DNA from: Petunia secreta
Lineage: Eukaryota > Streptophyta > Magnoliopsida > Solanales > Solanaceae
Assembly (NCBI GenBank): GCA_029990175.1
Contig: JARKIP010000042.1
Coordinates: forward strand, 3,844,001 to 3,908,000
Direction: 5' to 3'
Length of the DNA stretch: 64,000 nucleotides
The notes under the pieces were generated by a model. The model had not been told where the DNA came from, made no database searches, and saw only the letters and a list, made by a program, of their open reading frames with translations. The position numbers and the translations under genes are program-made. Shown here in pieces: positions 1 through 11,223 of this stretch (the first letter of the stretch is position 1; every line of letters starts with the position of its first letter).

Positions 1-1247
1 AATGTGTATCCTCCTGGGGCTACAGCTGAGCAAAGGCGTAAGCTCCGTCATGAAAGCAGATTTTATGTATGGGATGAGCTTTATTTGTATAAGATAGGCC
101 TGATCAACTAGCTAGGAGATGCATTCCAAGGGAAGAAGTTGAGCCGATTCTACAGAGTTGCCATTCCTCTCCTTATGGTGGCCATCTTGGTGGAGATCGA
201 ACAGCTGCAAAGGTACTTCAGTCTGGTTTCTTTTGGCCTACCTTATTTAAAGATGCTCATGCCTTGGTGAAGCAATGTGATCGTTGCTAAAGAACGGGTA
301 CTATTTCTAGGCGTCACGAGATGCCTTTGAACAATATCCTGGAGATTGAGCTGTTTGATTGTTGGGGGATTGATTTTATGGGTCCATTCCCACCTTCCAT
401 GGGCCATAAATACATTATCGTGGCGGTTGATTATGTGTCTAAATGGGTGGAGGCTGTTGCACTTCCAACAAATGATGCGAGTGTGGTGGTGAAATTCATG
501 AAGCAAAATATTTTCACTCGTTTTGGGACACCGCGGGCTATAATCAGTGATGAAGGTACGCATTTTTGCAACCGCTTGTTCAATAAATTGTTGGCCAAGT
601 ATGGGGTTCGCCACAAGGTGGCCACTGCTTATCATCCCCAAACTAGTGGCCAAGTGGAAGTATCTAATAGAGAGATCAAGCAAATCCTTGAGAAGACTGT
701 GAATGCCTCAAGGAAGGATTGGGCTATGAAGTTAGATGATGCTCTCTGGGCCTATCGGACTGCAATTAAAACGCCTATTGAAACCTCCCCATATAGGCTT
801 GTTTTTTGGTAAGGCCTGTCACTTGCCCGTTGACCTAGAGCATAAGGCATATTGGGCAATTCAAAAGCTCAACCTTGATGTGGCCTTGGCGGGTGAAAAG
901 AGAATGCTTCAATTGCATGAGCTTGAAGAGTTCTGTTTTCATGCTTATGAAAAGTCAAAATTGTACAAGGAACGGACAAAGAAGTGGCATGACAAGCATA
1001 TAGAGCATCATCAGTTTGAGCCCGGGCAGCTGGTGTTGATGTTTAACTGAGGTTGAAGCTATTTCCGGGCAAGTTGAAGTCTATATGGTCGGGGCCGTTT
1101 GAAGTAGTTCGTGTTACCGCGCATGGAGCGGTTGAATTGAAAGCCCCGGACTCAGAGAAAACATTTTTGGTAAATGGCCAAAGGGTGAAGCATTATTTGG
1201 TAGGTTCGGTGAATCATCGTACCTCCATTACTTTGAGGGACCCATGA
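1..1247 (+). pseudogene. Integrase region of A1 pol, decayed
   Basis: The first 320 bases encode the end of the RNase H/connection region and the HHCC zinc-binding domain, but in shifted frames with stops. The catalytic core is open from 321 to 812. It keeps Asp (codon 372-374, in WGIDFMGPF), Asp (549-551, in ISDEGTHF) and Glu (657-659, in QVEVSNRE), the DDE triad of retroviral integrases. A frameshift near 805 separates the core from the C-terminal part (736-1050), and another near 1050 separates the last GPF-like module (1053-1247). A one-base deletion at about 96-101 is shared with A2 and absent from A3. Inactive. Confidence 0.85.
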
Positions 1248-2433
1248 TTGATATTCGTCGTGCCACGACGTTAAATAAGGCGCTTCTCGGGAGGCAACCC
1301 GAGTTTGTACTTGTAATAGTTTAGTTGTTTTGTGTTTTATAGTGTCACGTAGTTTTTGTTTTTGTCTGTCATTTTTGTAGGTATCGGGAGTGCTAAACGA
1401 GGTGGAGTTAATGTATTGAGGGAAACGGGACGCTTTGAGGTATGTCCCGCGCTTGGGTTCGCACTTGGAATCGAAATTTGGTGCAAAAAAAATTGTTCGG
1501 GCGCATTTGGGAGCGCCCCGCGCCTCCCAACGCGCAAAACAATACCTGAAGCAAAGAGCCTTGGCGCGTTTGGGAGCTCCCTGCGCCTCCCAACACGCCG
1601 AGGCAAGTAGAATGTTGAGAAAAGCCACCGTGGTTGGGGCGCTTCGTGTGAGGCAAAGCGCCCGGCTAATTTTCGATAAAATCCGGGTCCAAACGGGTTT
1701 TAACCCGCGACTCGGATTCCCTCTCTCCTCTATACCCGAGCCCCTCCCCTTTTCTTCATTATTTTCTCTCAAAACACTCCCTAAATCTCCCCAAATCATC
1801 TCTAATTCTTGGAATCAATCACAAGTTTTTTTTCAACTCATTCTAACATCTTCAAGTAAGCAAATTCTTACCCTCCTCTCTCCATTACATGTAAGATTAC
1901 CAAGCTTTTTCCATGGTAAATTTCTTAACTAGTTTGCAAGATCACGATTAGAAATTACTCTTAAATTGCTTAAATTGATCATTATGCTTAATGGTTAGCT
2001 TGTGTACTTGTAAAAAGAGATCTCCCAACAATTTGGGAGGGTTATTACATTACAAAAGTCATTGAACTTGAAAGTTGAAAAGTGTGCACACCAAGTGTTT
2101 GTGAAAAAGCCTCAACCATGAAAATTATCTAATATTGTCAATCTTGAATAGAACTATTATCCTTAGGCTTAATATGAACATTGAGTGTCGCACATACATA
2201 AAAATTGGCTATTTTTGTACCCGCACTAGCTTGATCATGATGACCACAACCGTGGCATATTTTTTGCAATGCTAGTTTTGGCTAAGTGTGGGGTTGCTTA
2301 TGTTATTGAGTTGAGTTGTTGATACATAGAGTAAGCGATAAGGATGGGGTGGTGTCCTACTAATTGTGCTTGAATTGAATTTTTGTGCTTAATTTGACAT
2401 CTCACATTGGTCTTCTTGTTTGTTGTAGGCACC
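1248..2433 (+). other. pol-to-accessory-ORF spacer of A1, with GC block, 5' UTR and intron
   Basis: There is no gene here. Three parts can be seen. A GC-rich block at about 1497-1670 has alternating GCGCC, CCCGCGCC and CTCCCAA motifs. A pyrimidine-rich stretch at about 1715-1855 resembles a plant 5' UTR. An intron-like segment at 1856-2428 ends five bases before the accessory ATG. The same layout occurs in A2 and A3. This is probably the promoter and leader of the accessory gene; a clear TATA box is not evident, apart from a weak GATAAAAT near 1675. Confidence 0.6.
1856..2428 (+). other. Predicted 5' UTR intron of the family A accessory gene (A1)
   Basis: The donor is TTCAA|GTAAGC at 1856. 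The acceptor is TTGTTTGTTGTAG|GCACC ending at 2428, with a T-rich tract before it. The length is 573 bp. The homologous segment of A3 (53419-52847, minus strand) has a GTAAGT donor, a GTGTAG acceptor and also exactly 573 bp. The next exon starts GCACCATGG, a strong plant start context. Splicing is predicted, not shown. Confidence 0.6.
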
Positions 2434-3561
2434 ATGGTTGTAACACCCCACAAGCCAAGTTCTTCATCCGCCTCAGCCCCTAAGAAATCACTCCAAGCCG
2501 GGCCTTCTTCTAGCAAGGCAAAGGGCAAGGCACCGGCCAAGCCCAAGGCCAAGCCAAAGGCCAAGGCTAGAATCCCTAAAGACGCGGTGCCTATACCAAG
2601 GCCCGGGGGCAAAACACGATTTGGTCTCACTTTTGTGAAGAAGGGTGAGTGCCAAGCTTGGTACAAGAGTGTGAAGCTTGTGGGATACATTCCCGAGCAA
2701 GCTATTGGCAAGAGGAGAGTGATGCAAAAGTTTCGAGGGGTGGGTGATGCTATTCATGCCTTTCATTGGGACTCGGTCTTTGAGAGTCCGAGGCATGCCA
2801 ACCTCGACCTAGTACAGGAACTCTATGCAAATTGGGAGACGGATGAAGCGTGGAAGGATGATGATATGGTTACTGTTCGGGGTGTGAAGATGAGATTGGA
2901 CCACACGATGTTGAATGCCTTTTTGGGGGTTGATGACCCTGACTATGATGAGTTGAGAGACTTCATTAGGAAGCCTGATTATAAGGCTCTGCGGGATACA
3001 TTGTGTGGTGAGAGCTCCACTCATAGGTGGGAGCGAAGTGTGTCAGGAAGACACAAATTCATGTTCTTCTCGCAGTTTTTGAAAACAGCTCGAGTGTGGA
3101 TGAGATTTATAAATGCACGCATCTTGCCTTCATCTCATTATTCCGAGGTCACCAAGACTCGGGCGTGCATGGTTTACTTTTTCATGACTGGGAGGCCGGT
3201 TAACATCGGCTACTACATGTTGCGGTTGATGAGAGAGCAACGGGAGTCAAAGACATGTAGCCGTTTGTATTTTGGGAACATTCTTACTCGGTATCTGGAG
3301 CAGGCTGGAGTCCCAGTGGATGAGATCCGGGATCGCATTGTCCCCGACATCGAGAAGCCTTTTGATATTGCCGCGGTAAAGGGTGTGACCACTACTGCAC
3401 CAGTGAGACTGACGGCTGACGAGTGGCGGGACACAGACGCCAACTTGTCCGCACGTCACTACTTGATGATGGAGCACATGGCCCAGCAGTCTGGCATGGA
3501 TATTGCGGCTCTTGATCGCACCATGCCTTTATTGGAGTCCTCGAGACGCCTGCTGGGTATG
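2434..3561 (+). pseudogene. Accessory ORF of A1 (putative plant transposon protein), 5' part, split by element C
   Basis: I place the start at 2434 (GCACCATGG) because bases upstream belong to the predicted intron. The frame is open for 376 codons to the insertion of C and resumes at 11229 to a stop at 11340-11342, so apart from the insertion this copy has no lesion (about 413 codons). The N-terminus is Ser/Pro/Lys-rich and basic (residues 5-55, PAKPKAKPKAKAR), possibly nuclear. The rest is a globular domain that I recognise from memory as the Pfam putative plant transposon family (Transposase_32). The C-terminal tail is acidic. No signal peptide or membrane segment is visible, so although it sits in the env position it does not look like an envelope protein. 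Function unknown. Confidence 0.75.
3557..3561. repeat. Target-site duplication GTATG, left copy (element C)
   Basis: GTATG directly precedes the TG of the left LTR. The same five bases follow the right LTR at 11224-11228. Deleting one copy plus the element restores the accessory ORF frame. Confidence 0.95.
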
Positions 3562-4361
3562 TGATAAGAACCAAACCCCCACAAGACCCTTCACACGGAG
3601 CCAAGCTAAGGAGATCCAAGGAGTCCACTTACACATGGTGAAGAGAGGCCTCGAAGAAGGAAGCGAGTGGAAGCCATTCTGGGTGATCAAACTAGGCCTC
3701 ACGCCTAAGGAAGAAGGGAGCACAGCAGAGCCAGGCGCCCCGCCTAGCCCGGGCGCCCCGCCTTTCCAAAACGCTGCATGAGGGCCTAAAAGTGCACAGG
3801 CGGGGCACAGGCGGGCTGCCCAGCCAGGCGCCCGCCTAGCCAAGCGCCCCGCCTGACCCAGGCGCCCCTCCCAGCTTGGGCACCCAGCTGAAGACCATTC
3901 CAGGCGCCCCTCCCAGCCCACAGGCGCCCCTCCCAGCTGTGAAGGCCTATGTTTCTTTTATCGTTTTGCCCTACGTGGCCTATTTTGTGAACCTTGTTAG
4001 TAAGGGTATTTTAGTCATTGTGCAAGCTTGGGAAACACTATAAATAGCCATGCTTAGCCTATTTTGAAGGTAGTTTATGATAGTTTATGATTGATGAATA
4101 TTGAACATGAGCATATCTCTTGGTATTGAATGAAACCTTGTTTATGGGACTTGTTGTTATTCTAGCGGATCTAGATGACTACCTTTCCCCCCGACCATTC
4201 TACTTGCGTGCTCATGTTAGCTCAAGGGTAGTTGCTTAGCGTAGGTGTTCTTGTCCTTCTCTCGGGGTGTAACGGAACAAGTTCTCCGTTGCTACTTGGA
4301 ATTAGAGATCGAGTTACGTCTCGTTCTTATCCTTTTTACTTTCCGCGTTTGATTCTTATCA
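3562..4361 (+). repeat. 5' LTR of element C (800 bp)
   Basis: Begins TGATAAGAACC and ends TTCTTATCA. A TATAAATA box lies at 4039-4046. A GC-rich array of GGCGCCCC(G/T)CC motifs occupies 3733-3940, about 100 bp upstream of the TATA. The sequence is 36 bp longer than the 3' LTR, mostly through copy-number differences in that array. Confidence 0.93.
4039..4046 (+). promoter_or_regulatory. TATA box of the element C 5' LTR
   Basis: TATAAATA in the context CACTATAAATAGCC. The matching site in the 3' LTR is at 10901-10908. This is the likely core promoter for genomic RNA. Confidence 0.7.
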
Positions 4362-4364
4362 GTT

Positions 4365-4376
4365 TGGTATCAGAGC
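4365..4376 (+). other. Primer-binding site, initiator tRNA-Met (element C)
   Basis: TGGTATCAGAGC lies three bases after the LTR end and is complementary to the 3' end of plant initiator tRNA-Met. This is the usual primer for chromoviruses. Confidence 0.9.
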
Positions 4377-5588
4377 AAGGTTCTGGTATCGTTTCTACGA
4401 ACCCCCGACCCTTGATTCTTTGTGCCTAGGTTAGTTTGTTTAGATTTCTTGTTGTTGAAGTTATTGCAAAAACAAAATCACAAAAAAATTGAAAATTCGA
4501 AAATTCAAAATTTGGTGTTATTTGTTGGTTTGTTGGATTCATGATATGGGTGTTGTGGATTCTTGATCGTGATTGAATTCCCGTTGCTTGGGTACCAAAA
4601 TTACTTGGATTGGTGAAGTTTGAAAAATTGGAACCCCAAATTTTCCTTAAGTCCTTGATGATTTTGGCTTGATTCTTGGGATGATTGGATGTTTGATTGA
4701 TATCTTGATATTGGGGATTGATCTTCATTGAAAAACAAACGAATTGGTACCAATTTTGTGGGATTTGAATATGTTTAACACCAAGTTTGATGAATCACAA
4801 TCCTTGTTGAAACCCTTTTGATGAACCCTTGTGTTCTTGAGTTTATTGACTTGAACCTTGATTTGATTGATTGTTTGGATATAAATTTGATTGGGTTTTG
4901 ATAAGGAAGAACAAAAACAACTTTGGGTATCATTGGATTATGAAAACAAGTTGAAAACATCGGATTTGTGGCTTGGAAATCGACTTGAAACAAGTTTGAA
5001 ACGAGTTGGAAAGAGCTTCAGGCCAGGCGCCCCGCCTAAGCCAGGCGCCCCGCCTAACCAACTCACTGCATTGGACCTAGGCGCCCCGCCTACGTCCCAG
5101 GTGCCCCGCCTGTTTGACTGCACATCTTGGGCGCCCCTCCTGAGTTTCAGGCGCCCCTCCTGAGTGCTGAAGTAGTTGTTTTGGGTAGATTTTCGTAAGT
5201 GTTCCCATTTGTTTGATTGCATAACATCTAGTTAGTACTACTTTGAGTAACCGTTCTACTTGATTAGTACTAGCCCTTTAATTGCTTTAGGGTGACTCGT
5301 GCCTAGATAGGAGAGTATAATTCTAAGAAGAAGCGTAGAATCTTTTAACTCAAGTCCTCACTTCAAAGTGCCTAGCGTTCATTGAGTCCCATTAACTCCA
5401 CTCAACCCGGAGTGTGCTTGACTCGTGAATAGTTTGGTTGAGTTAAGTGATTGATATTCATCTACGTGAAGCTTTTGGACCACAAGTCGAGTGAAATATC
5501 CACCACCACTAAACGAGTGATCTGAGTGAACACAAGAGAGGGAGTTTGTGAGGTTGTTTTGCTAACGTTTGTTACTTGTGTAGGTACA
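4377..5588 (+). other. Untranslated leader of element C, with second GC array
   Basis: About 1.2 kb without a plausible gene. At 5027-5163 it repeats the GGCGCCCCGCCTA-type motif also found in the LTR. The gag ATG is directly preceded by a TTGTGTAG acceptor-like sequence (to 5584), so part of the leader could be spliced out; this is inference. Confidence 0.6.
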
Positions 5589-6990
5589 ATGTCTACCGAA
5601 GGCGAAGATTTTGCTAAGAGTGCCCTTGCTACTATCCTTGCCAAATTGGATAGTATGAACTTGAGGATTGAAAGCCTTGAGAGGGTGAACTCTAGTGCTC
5701 TAGTTGCACAAGGGACTTCCAATGTCCAATCGGAGAAAGGGACCCCGAGTGTCCAAGTTGAAAAAGGGACCCCGAGTGTCCAAGTTGAAGTCTCAAGTAC
5801 TCCTAACTTTACCTTGGAGCAAGTTAGCCATGTCATTGAATTGCTCAATCAACAACGGGTAAAGGAGGATCGAGAGAGAATTGATCAAATGTTGGGCAAT
5901 ACCCAACGAACGGGCATTCCCCGTATCTTGGACAACCCCCCAAGAAACATTCCACTACCAAGACCCATCCGAAATGTGCAACCTCTTGAGCAAGTCGATG
6001 AAGCTCAAGAAAGGGAGGAAGCCGATTATGGTGATGACATGTATGGGTTTGATGATCACTTTCCACCAAGGCGAGGTATGAATTGGGGTCGAAATGTGGA
6101 TAGAGGTAGGGGCCGAGGTTGAGGGCCACCTATGGGGTATGTTGGTGGGAATGCTAGAAGGGAGTATGGTGTGAATGAAGATCACTATGGGGGCCAACCG
6201 GAGCCTTTCCGTGGGGGTCGTGACAACACCAACCTCTATAGTGTGAAGCTTAATCTCCCAACCTTGAAAGATAATTGTGATCCGGAGGCTTACATTGAAT
6301 GGGTGCTACAAATGGAAAGATTGTTTGATACAAATGAGATGACCGATGAGAAGAAAGGCACTTATGCTATTTCAAGGAGGAGAGCGGGAATCCCCGTGAA
6401 TGTGGGTTGGAATGACTTGAAGGGTATCATGAGTATCAAGTACATCACTTCTAGATATCATCAAGAACAACTCAAGAAACTTTATGAGTTGAAGCAAGGT
6501 GTCAAGACGGTGCACGAATATTATGATGAGTTTGAAAGAACTCGAATGGCCTTGGATATGGACACCGAAGATGAGGAGCAAACCGTGATCCGCTTCATGA
6601 ATGGTTTGAGCTATGGTATAGCTTCACAATTGAGATTGCATGCTTATCTTTCACTTCAAGAAGTCCTTGATGCCGCAATTCAAGCCGAGCAATGGCTTGA
6701 TAAAGAAAAGTCCAACCGTTACAAGAGCAACACTTCTACTTCCATGAACAAGCCAAAGGATTGGAAAAATCCTACATGCAAGATTCACAAATGCAAGTTG
6801 CCCTAGTGGAGCAAGTGCTAGCAAAGATGTGAAGAAGCCGTTTGAGAAGTACACACCCAATGTTGGGGGTAATTCTAAAACCCAATTGAATACTCCTACT
6901 TCTTCTTCCATTCAATGTCACAAATGCAAGGGGTATGGACATTTTGCTAAGGAGTGTCCTACGAAAAGGACCATGGTTGTTGTTGGTGAA
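5589..6990 (+). pseudogene. gag of element C, decayed
   Basis: The ATG at 5589 follows GTACA. The N-terminal part contains a doubled 9-residue repeat (TPSVQVEKG, about 5740-5790). The capsid-like region (6250-6700) has the retrotransposon gag signature around YIEWVLQMERLF and QGVKTVHEYYDEF. A CCHC knuckle (C-x2-C-x4-H-x4-C, CHKCKGYGHFAKEC) lies at about 6916-6957. In-frame TGA at 6120-6122 interrupts an RGRG-rich segment and fits a CGA-to-TGA change. A one-base shift near 6770 breaks the frame before the knuckle. It would coat genomic RNA in virus-like particles, but this copy cannot. Confidence 0.85.
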
Positions 6991-9900
6991 AATGCTTATG
7001 AACAAGAGAGTGAACCGGAGGAAGATGAGGGAGTAGAGGGAGATGAGGGAGTAGAGGAGGATGGTCAAGATGACACGGTGGAGGATGAGGAGCCTCATAC
7101 TTTCCTAGTAGTGACGAGGAGCTTAGGAACTATGATTGTAGAGGGTAGCGAAACCTTGCAAAGAGAAAACCTTTTCCATGCTAGGTGTCGTGTCAAAGGT
7201 GTTGTATGCTCTATGATCATTGACTCGGGAAGTTGCACTAATGTTGTGAGTCAATCTCTTATAGCCCAATTGAAATTGGCTACCGTGAAACACCCCAAGC
7301 CATATCGATTATAATGGCTTAGTGAATGTGGGGAGCTCAAGGTAGTGAAGCAAGCAATGATCAAGTTTAAAATGGGTAGTTATGTGGATGAACACTTGTT
7401 CGACGTGGTGCCCATGCAAGCTTGCCACCTTCTCTTTGGAAGGCCTTGGCAATTTGATCAACAAGCGGTTCATGATGGGCGTGTCAACACTTACATGCTC
7501 CAACATGAAGGAAGGAAATTTGTTTTGAAGCCCCTAACTCCCAAACAAGTGAGTGATGACTACAATCGGATGAGGGAGTTGAGGGAGGCGGCAAAGGCCA
7601 AGTCAATCATTGAGACTAGCCCTTTGTCCAAAAGCATGGTGGCAATCCCACCTTCTTCTTCTACCGGTGGCATATGTGCCATGATGCAACCGGGCGAGAT
7701 CCTTAAAGGAAATGATGGCACCAAGTTTCTCCTATGCCTAGTGCACAAAGGTATGATCCTTAACTCTAATTGTGATTTTTCGACTAACCCTTTGCCTAGT
7801 GTGTTTGAGAATGTCTTGAAGGATTTTGGGGACATGTTCCCAGATGAGATGCCGGATGGATTACCTCCTTTGAGGGGTATTGAACACCAAATCGACTTTG
7901 TCCTGGGATCCCAAATCCCAAACAAACCGGCTTATAGGAGCAATCCGGAGGATACAAGATAATTGCAAAAGCAAGTTGATGAATTGCTCACTAAAGGCTT
8001 GGTGAGGGAAAGCTTGAGTCCTTGTGCCGTACCTGTGATCCTTGTTCCTAAAAAGGACGGCACTTGGAGGATGTGTGTTGATTGTCGGGCCGTGAACAAA
8101 ATAACGGTAAAGTACCGTCATCCCATTCCCCGACTTGATGATATATTAGATGAATTAAGTGGTTCATGTGCGTTTAGCAAAATTGACCTTAGGTCCGGCT
8201 ACCATCAAATCCGGATGAAACCCAGTGATGAATGAAAAACCGCATTCAAGACCAAGTTTGGTCTCTATGAATGGTTGGTGATGCCCTTTGGGCTCTCCAA
8301 TGCACCTAGTACCTTCATGAGGATAATGAACCATGTTCTAAAGCCATTCATCAACAAGTTTGTGGTCGTCTACTTTGACGATATATTGATCTATAGCAAA
8401 TCAATAGACGACCATGTTGATCACCTTAGGCAAGTGCTTGAAATGTTGAGAGCCGAAAAGCTCTATGCTAATTTTGAAAAGTGTGCCTTTGGTGTAGAGA
8501 AGGTAGTCTTCCTTGGGTTTTTTGTTAGCGCCCAAGGAGTGGAGGTGGATGAGTCTAAGGTAGAGGCCATACGTGATTGGCCTACTCCTACTACCGTGAC
8601 TCAAGTGAGGAGCTTTCATGGTGTTGCTAGCTTTTATAGACGATTTGTGAAAGACTTTAGCTCCATTGCCGCTCCACTCACCGAATTGGTGAAGAAGGAC
8701 CAACCTTTTGTTTGGGGAGAGCCTCAAGAGAAGGCCTTCCAAGAATTGAAAAGTTGGTTGAGTACCGCCCCTCTATTGCAATTGCCCGACTTCGGAAAGG
8801 CATTTGAGGTTGAATGTGATGCCTCAGGGGTGGGAATTGGTGGTGTTCTAATGCAAGATAGCAAACCCATCGCCTACTTTAGTGAGAAATTGAAAGGGGC
8901 CTCCTTGAATTACTCTATGTATGACAAGGAGTTGTATGCCCTTGTGAGACCCCTTTCCCATTGGCAACACTACCTTTGGCCTCGAGAATTTGTAATCAAG
9001 AGTGACCATGAGTCACTCAAGCATCTAAGAGGCAAAGAGAAGCTCAATAAGAGACATGCCAAGTGGGTTGAATTCATTGAGTATTTTCCCTATGTGATCC
9101 AATACAAGAAAGGGAAAGACAATGTTGTGGCGGATGCGCTTTCTGGAAAGTTCGCTCTAGCCACCACTCTCACCTCTAAGCTCATGGGATTCGAGAGCAT
9201 TAAATTGATGTATGCTCACGATCCAAAGCTAAAGAGTGTCCATGACGCTCTAGAGAAAGGGGAGAGAGTAGAGAAATACCAATGGGTTAATGGATATATC
9301 TTCAAAAATGGTAGGGTGTGCATACCCGAGTCCTCTTGGAGGGAGTTGCTTGTGCATGAGGCACATTGCGGGGGACTCATGGGTCATTTTGGCACAAGAA
9401 AGACTTTGGCTATCCTTAAAGAAAAATTTCATTGGCCAAAGATGGGGGTGCAAGTGGAAAACTTTTGCAACAATTGCCTTGAGTGCAAGCGTGCTATATC
9501 TAAAGCCCACCCCCATGGGTTGTATACCCCTCTCCCCGTACCTACTAGTCCGTGGTTGGATATCTCAATAGACTTTGTTATGGGATTACCAAGGAGTAGG
9601 GGGGCCATGATAGCATTTATGTTGTTGTGGATAGGTTCTCCAAAATGGCTCACTTCATTCCATGCAAGAAATGTGATGATGCACAACATGTTGCTACTTT
9701 GTTTATTGATAATGTTTTGAAGTTACATGGTGTGCCTCAAACTATAGTGAGTGATAAGGACACTAAGTTTCTAAGCCATATTTGGAGGAGTTTATGGGGT
9801 GCTTTAGGCACCAAGCTCTTGTTCTCCACGTCCCACCACCCACAAACGGTTGGGCAAACCGAGGTGGTAAACCGAACTTTGGGTGCTCTTCTTAGAGCCA

Positions 9901-10679
9901 TGACCCGAGGTAAGGCCGGGACTAGGAATGATCGTTTGCCTCTTATGGAGTTTGCCTATAATCGCACATTGCATAGCATGATTGGCATGACTCCCTTTGA
10001 GAGCGTCTATGGATTTAACCCCTTGATTCCCCTTGATCTAACCCCTTTGCCAAGGGAAATGGTTGTTAATTTTGAAGGTAAAGCTAGAGCCAAGGCTTTG
10101 GTTGAACTCCATGCAAAGGCAAAGAAGAATTTGGAGGAGGCCTATGCAAAGGTTACCTCAAAGAAGAACAAAGGACGCAAGAAGGTGGAACTCAAGAAGG
10201 GTGACTATGTGTGGGTGCACTTCCGGAAAGAAAGGTTTCCAAACCTTAGGAAAGGGAAGTTGGCACCCCGTGGAGATGGCCCATTCCAAGTGCTCTTGAA
10301 GATAAACAACAATGCCTAAGTGGTCGACTTGCCAAGTGAGTATCAAGTTTCTAATACTTTCAATGTTTGTGACTTGGTTCCTTTGGATGTAGGTGATGAC
10401 GAGGTCGTGGATGATGATGCCTCAATTTCGAGGACGAAATCTTCTCAAGAAGGGGAGGATGATAAGAACCAAACCTCCACAAGACCCTTCACACGGAGCC
10501 AAGCTAATGAGATCCAAGGAGTCCACTTACACTTGGTGAAGAGAGGCCTCGAAGAAGGAAGCGAGTGGAAGCCATTTCGGGTGATCAAACTAGGCCTCAC
10601 GCCTAAGGAAGAAGGGAGCACAGCAAAGCCAGGCGCCCCGCCTAGCCCGGGCGCCCCGCCTGGCCAAAACGCTGCATGA
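6991..10679 (+). pseudogene. pol of element C: protease, RT, RNase H, integrase, with tail inside the 3' LTR
   Basis: Protease DSGS is at 7222. RT runs about 7960-8560 and its YFDD box is at 8371-8382. RNase H spans about 8740-9150. The integrase zinc domain starts near 9350, its core has D (ISIDFVMG, about 9565), D (IVSDKDT, about 9750) and E (QTEVVNR, about 9861), and a GPF module lies near 10280. Lesions: TAA at 7312 (from CAA), TAA at 7960, TGA at 8233 (TGG to TGA), a lost G in a G-run near 9600, and TAA at 10317. After 10320 the frame stays open through a TRSQA motif and GAPP repeats to 10679, 220 bp into the 3' LTR. Such overlap is known in the CRM lineage. Confidence 0.85.
10447..10459 (+). 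other. Polypurine tract of element C
   Basis: AAGAAGGGGAGGA immediately precedes the 3' LTR. It is the expected plus-strand primer and lies inside the integrase-tail coding frame. Confidence 0.85.
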
Positions 10680-11223
10680 GGGCCTAAAAGTGCACAGGCG
10701 GGCCGCCCAGCCAGGCGCCCCACCCAGGCGCCCGCCTAGCCAGGCGCCCCTCCCAGCTTGGGCGCCCAGCTGAAGACCATTCCAGGCGTCCCTCCCAGCT
10801 GTGAACGCCTATGTTTCTTTTACCGTTTTGCCCTACGTAGCCTATTTTGTGAACCTTGTTAGTAAGGGTATTTTAGTCATTGTGCAAGCTTGGGAAACAC
10901 TATAAATAGCCATGCTTAGCCTATTTTGAAGGTAGTTTATGATAGTTTATGATTGATGAATATTGAACATGAGCATAGCTCTTAGTATTGAATGAAACCT
11001 TGTTTATGGGACTTGTTGCTCTTCTAGTGGATCTAGATGACTACCTTTCCCCCCGACCATTCTACTTGCGTGCTCACGTTAGCTCGAGGGTAGGTTCTTA
11101 GCGTAGGTGTTCTTGTCCTTCTCTCGGGGTGTAATGGAACAAGTTCTCCGTTGCTACTTGGGATTAGAGATCGAGTTACGTCTCGTTCTTATCCTTTTTA
11201 CTTTCCGCGTTTGATTCTTATCA
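10460..11223 (+). repeat. 3' LTR of element C (764 bp)
   Basis: Same ends as the 5' LTR. TATAAATA at 10901-10908, GC array at about 10629-10806. It encodes the last 73 codons of the integrase reading frame. TSD GTATG follows at 11224-11228. Confidence 0.93.

Larger units (their letters stand above)
3562..11223 (+). mobile_element. CRM-like Ty3/gypsy chromovirus, element C, complete but decayed
   Basis: Length is 7662 bp, bounded by LTRs starting TGATAAGAACC and ending TTCTTATCA, with a perfect 5-bp TSD. The primer site matches initiator tRNA-Met. Domain order is gag with one CCHC knuckle, protease (DSGS), reverse transcriptase (YFDD), RNase H and integrase, as in Ty3/gypsy. The integrase reading frame continues into the 3' LTR, and RT and integrase wording resemble the CRM (centromeric) chromovirus lineage. 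That lineage call is from memory and moderately sure. At least five nonsense changes and two frameshifts make it non-autonomous. Confidence 0.9.

Noticed and set aside
3529..3921. Minus-strand ORF rich in Gly, Ala and Trp over the LTR of element C
   Set aside because: It is a by-product of the GC-rich repeat array read on the other strand; low complexity.
3733..3940. GC-rich LTR block as a CpG-island promoter of a host gene
   Set aside because: It lies in U3 of an LTR and is repeated in the partner LTR; no host gene follows.
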